DNA from: JARRQJ01 sp963761035
GTDB taxonomy: Bacteria > Pseudomonadota > Gammaproteobacteria > DRLM01
Assembly: GCA_963761035.1 (NCBI GenBank)
Contig: CAVXFH010000002.1
Location: 2,604,001 to 2,668,000 of the forward strand
DNA: 64,000 bases
Direction: 5' to 3'
Part shown: positions 18,832 to 26,756 of the stretch, piece after piece
Numbering within the stretch: the first letter of the stretch is position 1
Layout: the number at the start of each line of letters is the position of its first letter
The notes under the pieces: generated by a model
Told to the model about the DNA's origin: nothing
The model's input: the letters and a program-made list of their open reading frames with translations, nothing else
The model's database searches: none
Position numbers and translations under genes: made by a program

Positions 18832-19968
18832 ATGGCAAAACGCGATTACTACGAAATCCTGGGCGTGGCCCGCAACGCCAGCGAGGCCGAACTTAAAAAG
18901 GCCTATCGGCGTCTGGCAATGAAGCACCATCCCGATCGCAATCCCGACGACAAGAAGGCCGAGGAGAGTTTCAAAGAGGCCAAGGAGGCCTATGAAGTGC
19001 TGACCGACGAGCGCAAGCGCGCCGCTTACGATCAATTCGGTCATGCCGGTGTCGATCCCGGTGCCGGCGCCGCCGGCGGCGCCAGCTTCAGCGATATTTT
19101 CGGCGATATTTTCGGCGATATTTTCGGCGGCGCCGCGGGCGCCGGTGCGCGCGGCGGGCAACAGTCGCGGGTGCGCCGCGGCGCCGATCTGCGCTACAAC
19201 ATGGAACTGGGACTGGAGGAGGCGGTACACGGCGCCTCGGTAAAGATCCGCGTCCCCACCCTGACCGTGTGCAAGACCTGCGACGGCACCGGCGCCGCCA
19301 AGGGCAGCGGACCGGTGCAGTGCACGCAATGTAACGGCGCCGGGCAGATCCGCATGCAACAGGGCTTCTTCTCCTTACAACAGACCTGTCCCCGGTGTCA
19401 CGGCACCGGCTCCATCATCAAAGACCCCTGCAAGACCTGCCACGGCCAGGGCCGCGTGCAGGAGCACAAGACCCTGTCGGTGAAGATACCCGCGGGGGTG
19501 GACAGCGGCGACCGCATCCGGCTCGCCGGCGAAGGCGAGGTTGGCGAACACGGCGGTCCGCCCGGCGATCTCTATGTGTTCGTCAAGGTCAAGGAACATC
19601 CCATCTTCACCCGCGAAGAGAACAACCTCTATTGCGAAGTCCCCATCAGCTTCGCCACCGCGGTGCTGGGCGGCGAACTGGACGTGCCGACCCTGGACGG
19701 CCGCGTCAAACTCAAGGTCGTCCCCGAGACCCAGTCCGGCCAGGTGTTCCGCCTGCGCGGCAAGGGGGTGCGCTCGGTACACGGCGGCGACACCGGCGAT
19801 CTGATGTGCCGCGTGGTGGTGGAAACCCCGGTCAAACTCAATCAAAAACAAAAAGACCTGCTGCGCCAGTTCGACGAATCCATCATCGAAACCGACCACA
19901 AACACAGCCCCAAGGCCAAGTCATGGTTCGACGGGGTGAAGAAGTTTTTTGAGGATATAAAGTTTTAA
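18832..19968 (+). CDS. dnaJ: Chaperone DnaJ (Hsp40)
   Basis: A 378-residue co-chaperone. The J domain spans about residues 1-70 with the HPD motif in KHHPDRNPDD. A Gly/Phe-rich linker follows and contains three copies of DIFG. Four zinc-binding C-x2-C-x-G-x-G repeats come next (CKTCDGTG, CTQCNGAG, CPRCHGTG, CKTCHGQG), then the C-terminal peptide-binding domains. It stimulates DnaK ATPase and delivers substrates. Full length (E. coli 376). It is the last gene of the heat-shock cluster before the accessory block. Confidence 0.98.
   Translation: MAKRDYYEILGVARNASEAELKKAYRRLAMKHHPDRNPDDKKAEESFKEAKEAYEVLTDERKRAAYDQFGHAGVDPGAGAAGGASFSDIFGDIFGDIFGGAAGAGARGGQQSRVRRGADLRYNMELGLEEAVHGASVKIRVPTLTVCKTCDGTGAAKGSGPVQCTQCNGAGQIRMQQGFFSLQQTCPRCHGTGSIIKDPCKTCHGQGRVQEHKTLSVKIPAGVDSGDRIRLAGEGEVGEHGGPPGDLYVFVKVKEHPIFTREENNLYCEVPISFATAVLGGELDVPTLDGRVKLKVVPETQSGQVFRLRGKGVRSVHGGDTGDLMCRVVVETPVKLNQKQKDLLRQFDESIIETDHKHSPKAKSWFDGVKKFFEDIKF
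19093..19128 (+). repeat. Perfect 12-bp tandem repeat x3 in dnaJ
   Basis: GATATTTTCGGC is repeated three times without a mismatch, encoding DIFG-DIFG-DIFG in the G/F linker. The unit is a multiple of three, so copy-number changes keep the frame. Confidence 0.9.
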
Positions 19969-19985
19969 AATTTGAGGTGTGCTCA

Positions 19986-20813
19986 ATGGGAGCAGCCGCA
20001 CGACATCGACGTGATTTTTTAAAGGTACATTCATTCTGTGCATTCTGCGGAGGTAAAGCGAAAGCAACTACCGTTGAACACTGCCCTCCTAGGGCGATGT
20101 TTCAATTTCGTCAATGGCCTGTAGGCTTCGAGTTTCCATCATGTGAAGGATGCAATCGGGATTCTCGTTATCAAGATCTTCTCGTCGCTATGCTGGCCCG
20201 CATGGACCCTTTTTAGGAGAAGGGTGATAAGGATGGAAAACAAGTCTCGTTAATGGAAACGGCAAATAAACGCTTCCCAGGCCTTTTCGAAAAAATGATG
20301 CCGTCCGCAACTGAGGCTCGTCGTTACAATCGCGAGATTGGCCTGAAGCCAATGCCTGGACAAACGCATCAGGAAGCTGGTCTTGTTAATGTACCTGCGG
20401 AATTTCATAACGCAATTTGTGTTTTTGCTCGGAAACTAGCCAAGGGAATTTTTTATAGAGAGATTGGATCGCCATTTCCAAATAATGGCTGCCTCCTTCT
20501 AAATTGGTTTACTAATGTGGATTTGATTCGTGGTGGCAAATATATAATGTTTGACATTCTAAAGGAATTGGGTGGTATTGCTCCGCCTCTTCAAAGATCA
20601 GGTAAATATTTAAATGATCAATTTGAATACAAATTGTCATTATCACAAGAAAAAGACATCATGGTGCTTCAGGCTAAATTTGGCAATTCATTTGGTCTGA
20701 TTGTTTTTGGAAGTCCCCTTCAGGGGCGACTCGAAACCGTTGTTGCCCGCCTTCGTGAAAAAACGCAACGAAATGGTCCATTTGCTATTCTTCAGTCTCC
20801 AACTCTTACATAG
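19986..20813 (+). pseudogene. HNH-like zinc-finger protein interrupted by one amber codon
   Basis: Seventy-six codons from the ATG at 19986 (a GTG at 19977 is also in frame) are followed by TAG at 20214-20216. The same frame then stays open, without another stop, for 198 codons to 20813. The first part has C18-x2-C21 (CAFCGG), E31-H32 in TVEHCPPRAMF, and C53-x2-C56-N57 (CEGCN). This is the arrangement of a zinc-stabilised HNH endonuclease-like fold. The second part (MPSATEARRYNREIGL, FARKLAKGIFYREIG) is helical and unrecognised. The unbroken frame shows one gene with a nonsense change (for example CAG to TAG) or readthrough. The second half is clearly AT-richer than its neighbours, suggesting transfer. 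A short N-terminal product could still be made. Confidence 0.7.
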
Positions 20814-20818
20814 CAAGA

Positions 20819-20880
20819 GTTGCCTGGGTTGAATGCATTTTATGAAACCCAGGTGTCGCCTCCGCTTAACCCAGGCTACC
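20819..20880. repeat. Palindromic GGGTTGA/AACCCA-type intergenic repeat
   Basis: GCCTGGGTT (20822-20830) and AACCCAGGC (20868-20876) form perfect nine-base arms, with an internal GAAACCCAGG between. It resembles the widespread 'GGGTTGA...AAACCCA...TTAACCCA' miniature repeats of environmental proteobacteria (from memory). It lies just after the HNH-like gene. Confidence 0.6.
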
Positions 20881-20915
20881 TCATAGTGCCCCAAGATAAC
20901 GCCGCAGATGAAGCG

Positions 20916-20957
20916 GTATGAGTGGCCAGGCACGGATATCCTAAAGGGTCGTGTCAG
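20916..20957 (-). pseudogene. Possible N-terminal scrap of a Y1-type (RAYT/IS200-like) transposase
   Basis: On the minus strand, LTRPFRISVPGHSY resembles the usual start of REP-associated tyrosine transposases (TRPLRI..PG..YH). The HVxxRG motif that should follow is not present and no catalytic HUH or tyrosine is found. Only about fourteen residues match, so this may be chance. It is listed because it adjoins a palindromic repeat. Confidence 0.2.
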
Positions 20958-21090
20958 TTCAGCAGGGACCCGGGGGCAGTTTAAGGTTTCAACAATTCTT
21001 GCTAGCCTTCTTGAATACCCTGGCTCAGTCTTGAGTGCAACCCAACATTGTTGGATGCCTGGTCTTGATCTCAATGTTCGAACAGGGCGG

Positions 21091-21642
21091 TCACTCGTCT
21101 TCAGTGTCGCCGGGCTTGAGACCGCCGCAATCCGACCCCAGCCATTTGGCCTGTATTATATTATCGATGGTCATGGTATCGGCGCCGTGACCCGCCACGA
21201 CGTGAATGTTGCCTTTGACTTCCTTGGAGCTAATCGCTCTAAACCGGATCGTAGCGCTGGCCTTCTGTTTTCCGGTGCATTCCTCGCCAACCTCCATCAT
21301 CGTTGACGTGCTTGAGCGGATAATCTGCTTGCACGATTCATCATCGTTAGCGGTTTTGAATCCGCGTTTGAGCTGCTCCTCGGTAATACATTCCTTAAAC
21401 GTGCGGTCATGATTCATACTGGCCATTGAATTTTTCATGGCCTGTTCAAAGCGAGCACGCTGTTCAGGCGGCAACTTGGCAAGCTCGTCGGCGGGTATGG
21501 GCAGCGTCCCCTTGGACTGGCCGGACACTTTCACCTCCCATAGCCCGGTCTTCACGTCGAGCGGAACTTCACCGGCAAAGGTGGAAATCATCCAGCAAGC
21601 GTTGATACCGACCATTACCAAAAGAGTACTTAGTTTAGGCAT
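21091..21642 (-). CDS. DUF3617-family periplasmic protein
   Basis: A 183-residue protein with a signal peptide cleaved near ISTFAGE. The mature sequence opens VPLDVKTGLWEVKVSGQ, has a helical basic insert (PPEQRARFEQAMKNSMASM), and contains the three conserved cysteines of the family: KECITEEQL, SCKQII and ECTG. It ends with DTMTIDNIIQAKWLGSDCG. It is a distant paralogue of the gene at 4224. Function unknown. It is convergent with nothing on its left (repeat region) and divergent from the PEBP gene on its right. Confidence 0.8.
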   Translation of the reverse strand: MPKLSTLLVMVGINACWMISTFAGEVPLDVKTGLWEVKVSGQSKGTLPIPADELAKLPPEQRARFEQAMKNSMASMNHDRTFKECITEEQLKRGFKTANDDESCKQIIRSSTSTMMEVGEECTGKQKASATIRFRAISSKEVKGNIHVVAGHGADTMTIDNIIQAKWLGSDCGGLKPGDTEDE

Positions 21643-21931
21643 CGAAATCTCTCTTTCTGCATAGCATCGAAATGACCCTTGATCGCGAATACGATATAGT
21701 TATTGGGAAGTGGAAATGTTCGGGTTTGCGGCTAAACTATAGGAAGAATAACTATGATTTTCAAGTCAGGGTATGGCGAAGTATTTATTTTACACACGCG
21801 GGTCATGGACCATGGTTGGAATTCGCTGATTAATGGCGGCGATTATTGCTCACATCCCGTGGTGTTTGTGACACCTATTTTCATGGCTGAGATGCGCCAG
21901 CGGGGCGGCTGAATCACCTGCTGGCCCCTCC

Positions 21932-21959
21932 TTGACAGGCGGTTAGCCCAGCATATACT
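21932..21959 (+). promoter_or_regulatory. Sigma-70 promoter of the PEBP gene
   Basis: TTGACA (21932-21937) and TATACT (21954-21959) with a 16-base spacer: a near-consensus housekeeping promoter, about 60 bases before the ATG at 22020. The remaining sequence between 21643 and 21931 holds no evident gene. Confidence 0.75.
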
Positions 21960-22019
21960 CATCCCATCGCGGCGCGAGATAAGCGCGCTCATACCGCCCC
22001 AGAAAAGGAGATTCGTTCC

Positions 22020-22592
22020 ATGCGTAAAGCCATGATTGCCTCTTTTCTGACGCTGAATCTGCTTGGCGCGGGGGCCGTCCATGCCGCCGGCCATATGACG
22101 CTCAGAAGCCCCGAAATCAAGAACAACGGCACTATCGCCATGGCGCAGGTGTTCAAGGGGTTCGGCTGCACCGGTGAGAACATTTCGCCGGCGCTGTCGT
22201 GGCGCGGCGCGCCGAAGGGGACCAAGAGCTTCGCGCTCACGGTCTACGATCCGGATGCGCCCACCGGCAGCGGGTGGTGGCATTGGGTGATGTTCAATAT
22301 CCCCGCCGGCATCACGTCGCTGCCCAAAAACGCCGGCGATCCCGCCGCCAAACTAGCTCCCGCCGGCAGCGTCCAGAGCCGCACCGATTTCGGCACGCCG
22401 GGCTATGGCGGCCCTTGCCCGCCGGAAGGCGACAAGCCTCATCACTATCATTTCACCGTCTACGCCTTGGACATCGACAAGATCGATGCCGATCAAAATG
22501 CGTCGCCTGCTTACGTCGGCTTTAACATCCACTTTCATATGCTGGCCGAAGGACGGTTGCTCGGTTTGTTCGGGCGCGAGAAAGACAAATAG
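22020..22592 (+). CDS. PEBP-family (YbhB/YbcL-type) periplasmic protein
   Basis: A 190-residue protein of the phosphatidylethanolamine-binding/Raf-kinase-inhibitor-like family, with a signal peptide ending near AVHAAGH. It carries the ligand-pocket motifs NISPALSWRGAPKGTKS, TVYDPDAPTGSGWWHW and GYGGPCPPEGDKPHHYHF. Bacterial members bind small anionic ligands; no defined role is known. It is preceded by a good ribosome-binding site (AAAAGGAGA) and a strong promoter, so it is probably well expressed and monocistronic. Confidence 0.92.
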   Translation: MRKAMIASFLTLNLLGAGAVHAAGHMTLRSPEIKNNGTIAMAQVFKGFGCTGENISPALSWRGAPKGTKSFALTVYDPDAPTGSGWWHWVMFNIPAGITSLPKNAGDPAAKLAPAGSVQSRTDFGTPGYGGPCPPEGDKPHHYHFTVYALDIDKIDADQNASPAYVGFNIHFHMLAEGRLLGLFGREKDK

Positions 22593-22664
22593 TCCGCCAG
22601 CGCCGCCGGGTGACCCCTGGGTGCCATCGTCCTATCCGAGTTGGATGAGAGCAGGGATTTCCGC

Positions 22665-23093
22665 TTAGCGGTAGGCGACGGGGTGATAATGCCGTCTTCC
22701 CAGGGCAGTTGCGGCGAGGATCGCTATGATCAGACCGATGACCACCATATTTCCAGTTGCGAGCGTGCGCGTATAAAACCCCAATATCCAGGGGGAGACA
22801 AGCAACCACAATCCCAGGATCAGATTGACCCACTCCTCCCAATTTTTATTCTTCATGTCGGCGAGCGCAATGAGGGCGAAAGTGACGATGGCGGCTCCAA
22901 AGATGATGGAGTTCCACGATGCGGCGGTTTGATCCGTGTAAGGCCGCGCGGTGATATATTGCAGCAACCATGGTGATAAAAATAACCACGAACCGAGTAT
23001 CAGGCACAACCAATCCTGCCAGCGTGTTTTCATGACGGACCTCCTTTTAGCTGTACGGGGAACATACCTTGTTCTTCGATTTGCAGAAATCAA
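22665..23093 (-). CDS. SPW-repeat membrane protein
   Basis: A 142-residue inner-membrane protein with four hydrophobic helices in two similar halves. Each half has the Ser-Pro-Trp motif: WLFLSPWLLQY and WLLVSPWILGF, each preceded by W..W..L.LG.WL. This is the SPW repeat family, whose function is unknown. Length is normal. It is convergent with the PEBP gene. Confidence 0.85.
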   Translation of the reverse strand: MISANRRTRYVPRTAKRRSVMKTRWQDWLCLILGSWLFLSPWLLQYITARPYTDQTAASWNSIIFGAAIVTFALIALADMKNKNWEEWVNLILGLWLLVSPWILGFYTRTLATGNMVVIGLIIAILAATALGRRHYHPVAYR

Positions 23094-23344
23094 CCGATTT
23101 CACGATAGTTAGTCTATGCCGTGACGCATAAGTTGCATTCCGGCAGCGAACCCAAGCGGAGCATCCAGCGCTGTAAAATCATAATTTTTTGCTATTATAA
23201 TTGTTCATCGTCGTCAGATCAGATCGGCAATGAGAGTTGAAGGATGGAGTGCAAACAGCGTTTCGCTTTGTCTAGGCGTTCATCCATCTGTCCTTCAGCG
23301 CGGTTATTCGGTGGCTAAATTGAAAATTTATTAAGGAGGATGAA

Positions 23345-23782
23345 ATGAATAAAGTTATCGTCGGCATGCTTGCGTATATTATTTTAATTTCACCGGCAGT
23401 CGCCCGCGACGATATCGGCGACTATTCTATTGAGGAGGCCATGGCGCTGGAACAGACCAAAAGCGGATTGGGTGATGACGTGAAGTTCTATTTTGGCGAT
23501 CAGAAACCCGGCAAAATCGAGAAGACCATCGGTGAATTTAGATCGAACAAAAAGACCAATGCCTTTAACAAAACGGCTAAAGCCGCTTGTCAGTGGGCGT
23601 TTCTGGGTGCAATGGAATCGCTTAAGGCGAGGGCTATCAGGGAAGGCGGCAATGCCGTGATAAACATCAAGTCCAATTATAAAAACAACATGACGTCGAG
23701 CAACACCACTTACCAGTGCGGTTCCGGAGCGTTTGTGGCGGGCGTGGCATTGGTCGGCACGGTAGTCAAAATCGGGAAGTAG
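23345..23782 (+). CDS. Periplasmic hypothetical protein (excinuclease-ATPase-like in databases)
   Basis: A 145-residue protein with a signal peptide ending at PAVARDD. The C-terminal half has ARAIREGGNAVINIKSNY and TTYQCGSGAFVAGVALVGTVVK. Similar small secreted proteins are, from memory, wrongly labelled excinuclease ATPase subunit; the GGNAVINI segment recalls the YbjQ/UPF0145 fold. An excellent AAGGAGGATGAA ribosome-binding site precedes the ATG. Two cysteines (CQWAF and YQCGSG) could form a disulphide. Function unknown. Confidence 0.7.
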   Translation: MNKVIVGMLAYIILISPAVARDDIGDYSIEEAMALEQTKSGLGDDVKFYFGDQKPGKIEKTIGEFRSNKKTNAFNKTAKAACQWAFLGAMESLKARAIREGGNAVINIKSNYKNNMTSSNTTYQCGSGAFVAGVALVGTVVKIGK

Positions 23783-24038
23783 GGCTGTTGAGGCGTTGCG
23801 GACAAGAAACCGGTAAAAGGCTCGGCGAGCCGATGGAAATCTCCGGTGGAGGTCAGTATGTCTCACTCGTCGACACCGAGGACAATCGCGTGAGTATGCT
23901 CCAGCCCTTCCCGCGCAATTGGCAGGGGCCGAAATCATAGTAAATGATTGGTCAATGCATTAGCGGCATCGCTAGAGAGCTTATACTCACACAAAAGTGT
24001 GTATGGCATTTTCGTTTTTGGCTAGGTATGGTAAGGGC

Positions 24039-24575
24039 ATGGCCGGTCTAAATTTCATAAATGCGCCCGTCACCATTGATGTGGAGGCCTCCGGTTTCGG
24101 TCCGGGCAGCTATCCCATCGAGGTGGGCGTTGCCTTGGCGGACGGACGCACATGCTGTTTCCTAATATGCCCCGCGCCCGACTGGACGCATTGGGATGCG
24201 GATGCCGAAGCGGTTCACGGTATTTCCCGTGACGCGCTGATGGCTCATGGCCGGCCTGCGTCGGAGGTCGCCGCGCGGCTCAACGGGCTGCTCGGGTATA
24301 AGACGGTATACAGCGACGCTTGGGGGCACGATCAATCCTGGCTGGCCTTGTTGTTCGAAGCGGCGGGGTTGCGGCGCCACTTCCGGGTGGAATCCTCGCG
24401 TTATCTGCTGGAGGAGGCGCATCTCGGCGCCTGGCAAGGCGAGAAGGCCGCCACCTTGGATGATTTGAAAAATGCACGCCATCGCGCCAGCAACGACGCG
24501 TTGGTGTTGCAAAAAACACTGTTGGAGATTCTAAAACTCCAACGAACCGCGTCCGAGAAGGCGGTATTGCGCTGA
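24039..24575 (+). CDS. DnaQ-like 3'-5' exonuclease domain protein
   Basis: A protein of about 178 residues with the DEDDh exonuclease signature. The first acidic pair is in VTIDVEASGFG, a middle aspartate in VYSDAWGHDQSWL, and H-x4-D in RHRASNDALVL near the C-terminus. It is a single-domain protein without polymerase or helicase fusions, so it could process RNA or DNA ends. The start is uncertain: ATG at 24039 and ATG at 24003 are both in frame, and neither has an ideal ribosome-binding site. Confidence 0.8.
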   Translation: MAGLNFINAPVTIDVEASGFGPGSYPIEVGVALADGRTCCFLICPAPDWTHWDADAEAVHGISRDALMAHGRPASEVAARLNGLLGYKTVYSDAWGHDQSWLALLFEAAGLRRHFRVESSRYLLEEAHLGAWQGEKAATLDDLKNARHRASNDALVLQKTLLEILKLQRTASEKAVLR

Positions 24576-24713
24576 CCGATAAGCTGTACCCCGGTTTATG
24601 GCAGTTGGCCGGAGAATTCCTTCGCCGCTTGCTTGATCGTATCGTTGTTTAACTGCTCAGTTATATTTTGTATCATCCCCGTCGAACCGTTGGCGCGGAT
24701 ACCGGCGCCATAC

Positions 24714-25349
24714 CTATTTTTTGCGGATCATCTGCACGCCGTCGCGAAGGGTCAACAGGACGTTTTCGACGCGCGCATCGCGGGCGATGTCATCATTGAG
24801 TTTGGCCACCGCCCTGGCGGCGTCGTCCTGGGGATCCAATACCCGGCCGGACAGGAACATATTGTCCATCAGGATCAAGCCGCCTGGCCGGGTGCGGGCG
24901 AGGATCTCCTCGTAATATACCGGGTAGGCCTTTTTATCGGCGTCGATGAAGGAGAAATCAATGCTTTGCTTGAGCTGGCGCAGGGTGTTGATGGCGGGTC
25001 CCATGCGAATCTCGATTTTGTGGCCTACCGGGCTGGCATCAAAGGCGGCCTGCGCCATATCGCGCGCCTTGGGATCGATATCACAGGTGATGATCTTGCC
25101 GTCGGCGGGGAGGCCCTCCGCCATGGACAGGGCGGAATAGCCGGTAAACATGCCCACTTCCACGATCAGGTGCGGTTGCAGTATTTGCACCAGCAGTTTG
25201 AGAAACCGGCCCTCCACGCGCCCCGTTAACATTTGTGGGCTGTCCATCGACGCCTGGGTTTGAGCGATGAGATCGATCAGCAGCTTGGGTTCCGCCCGGG
25301 TGTGGTCTTGTGCGTAGTCTGCAATTTCCTCGGAAATGAAAGTCTTCAC
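24714..25349 (-). CDS. SAM-dependent O-methyltransferase (caffeoyl-CoA OMT-like)
   Basis: A 211-residue class I methyltransferase of the caffeoyl-CoA/catechol OMT group (Methyltransf_3). It has EVGMFTGYSALSMAEGLP for SAM binding, ITCDIDP, DFSFIDADKKAYPVYYEEI with the metal-site aspartates, and LILMDNMFLSGRV. Bacterial members act on small catechols with Mg2+; the substrate is unknown. It starts at a GTG that overlaps the stop of a small upstream ORF by four bases (GTGA). Confidence 0.92.
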   Translation of the reverse strand: MKTFISEEIADYAQDHTRAEPKLLIDLIAQTQASMDSPQMLTGRVEGRFLKLLVQILQPHLIVEVGMFTGYSALSMAEGLPADGKIITCDIDPKARDMAQAAFDASPVGHKIEIRMGPAINTLRQLKQSIDFSFIDADKKAYPVYYEEILARTRPGGLILMDNMFLSGRVLDPQDDAARAVAKLNDDIARDARVENVLLTLRDGVQMIRKK

Positions 25350-25558
25350 GATGGCCTCCGGTCGAGTATTGGGTAGTTCGCCAATGGCGGTTGGGCGGCG
25401 TGTACTACTTTATTAAGAGTGCGCAGGCGCCGCGAGATCGCCTTTATAACGATAAATAAACCCCATGCCGCGCGGTCGACGCCGGGCGCAGTCGAGGTAA
25501 AAGTATGGCTGATCATGCGTCTGGGATTAAAGACCTTCCATTGCTGTTGTGCGGTCAT
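25346..25558 (-). CDS. Small ORF coupled to the methyltransferase
   Basis: A 70-codon ORF (MTAQQQWKVFNPRRMI...) whose TGA overlaps the methyltransferase GTG as GTGA, with a GGGGA element upstream of its ATG. This geometry suggests translational coupling. The product is basic with a short hydrophobic stretch (AAWGLFIVIKAI) and a proline-rich end. I recognise no family; it may be an untranslated leader rather than a gene. Confidence 0.3.
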   Translation of the reverse strand: MTAQQQWKVFNPRRMISHTFTSTAPGVDRAAWGLFIVIKAISRRLRTLNKVVHAAQPPLANYPILDRRPS

Positions 25559-25809
25559 GGTGTATTCCCCGTGTCTATTTTTGCAGACTTGTAGCCTATC
25601 AGGGTTCTATCAAAAATGAGCGTGCACCGCTAAAGGTGCGCTGCCGCGACCCTGCGATTGGGAACCGGCAAGCGGCGCGCCGGTATTCTATATTTTTACG
25701 GATGCACGATGAATCCCGGCTCATTCAGATAGGAGCGGGGAATGGCACCTAAGTTCTCCCGCTGTTATGCTTCCACCTCTGAATTGACCGTGTCGATTAG
25801 GGGGGTGCA

Positions 25810-26613
25810 TTGGTTAGACTCGCAATTACCGGCGCCGCGGGGCGCATGGGCCGCAGCCTCGTCGCGGCTTGTCACAATACACCCGGTCTCGGTTTGACCG
25901 TAGCGACCGAGCGCCCTGGCAGCCCATTTTTAGGTAAAGATGCCGGAGAGGTGGCCGGAGTCGGCGCCAATCAGATAATAATCGACAGCGACCTGGCGGC
26001 ACAGGCCGATCGCTTCGATGTGCTGATCGACTTTACCCGTCCCGAGGTGAGCCTGCAGAATCTGGCGATATGCGGCAAAACCGGCAAGCGTATGGTGATC
26101 GGCACCACCGGTTTTACGTCCGGGCAACGCGACGTCCTGATTAAGGCCGGCAAGGATATCGCCCTGGTGGTGGCGCCCAATATGAGCGTGGGAGTGAATC
26201 TATGTTTCAAGTTATTGGAGACCGCCGCCAGGGTGCTGGGCGATGAGGTGGACATCGAGATCGTCGAGGCCCATCACCGTCACAAGGTGGATGCGCCATC
26301 CGGCACCGCCTTGCGCATGGGCGAAGTGGTGGCCGCGGCCTTGGGCCGCGACTTGAAGGACTGCGCCGTATACGGCCGCGAGGGCAACACCGGCGAGCGC
26401 GACCGCAAGACCATCGGCTTCGCTACGGTACGGGCCGGGGACATCGTCGGCGATCACACGGTGATGTTCGCCGGGATCGGCGAACGCGTCGAAATTACAC
26501 ACAAGGCCTCCAGCCGCATGAACTTCGCCAATGGCGCCATGCGCGCCGCGCAGTGGGTGGCGGGCAAGCAGCAGGGGCTATTCGACATGCAGGACGTGCT
26601 GGGGCTGCGTTAG
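25810..26613 (+). CDS. dapB: 4-hydroxy-tetrahydrodipicolinate reductase
   Basis: A 267-residue cytoplasmic enzyme of lysine and diaminopimelate synthesis, using NAD(P)H. The N-terminal Rossmann motif is ITGAAGRMGRSLV; the catalytic loop is EAHHRHKVDAPSGTAL and the end FANGAMRAAQWV. No in-frame ATG or GTG precedes the Rossmann motif, so translation must begin at TTG 25810, with a G run (25800-25805) as ribosome-binding site. Length matches E. coli (273). It begins the conserved dapB-carA-carB-greA run. Confidence 0.96.
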   Translation: MVRLAITGAAGRMGRSLVAACHNTPGLGLTVATERPGSPFLGKDAGEVAGVGANQIIIDSDLAAQADRFDVLIDFTRPEVSLQNLAICGKTGKRMVIGTTGFTSGQRDVLIKAGKDIALVVAPNMSVGVNLCFKLLETAARVLGDEVDIEIVEAHHRHKVDAPSGTALRMGEVVAAALGRDLKDCAVYGREGNTGERDRKTIGFATVRAGDIVGDHTVMFAGIGERVEITHKASSRMNFANGAMRAAQWVAGKQQGLFDMQDVLGLR

Positions 26614-26698
26614 CGCTGCAATGATCTTGCGTGACACCGCCCCGCGCGGTGCGGTAGAATTTGCGCCTGCAATTTGCATGATCTGTCTGTTTTTTTGA

Positions 26699-26730
26699 GC
26701 GGGAGGCGGCTTTGTATAGCTTCCTCCCGC
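26699..26730 (+). promoter_or_regulatory. Leader hairpin upstream of carA
   Basis: GCGGGAGG (26699-26706) and CCTCCCGC (26723-26730) are perfect eight-base arms with a 16-base loop, followed by TTTG. A T-rich run (TTTTTTTGA) precedes it. It lies 27 bases before the carA GTG. It could be a weak terminator or attenuator for the carAB transcript (inference). Confidence 0.45.
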
Positions 26731-26756
26731 TTTGTACATCTGAATTCGGAGGTTAC

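Noticed and set aside
20214..20216. Amber codon as a programmed pyrrolysine or similar recoding site
   Set aside because: No pyrrolysine genes or recoding signal are visible in the window and the protein is not of a known pyrrolysine family; nonsense mutation or sequencing error is simpler.
20688..21074. A 128-codon minus-strand frame after the HNH-like gene
   Set aside because: It runs through the palindromic repeat and the 3' end of the HNH-like frame; only a short piece resembles a transposase start, which is listed separately with low confidence.
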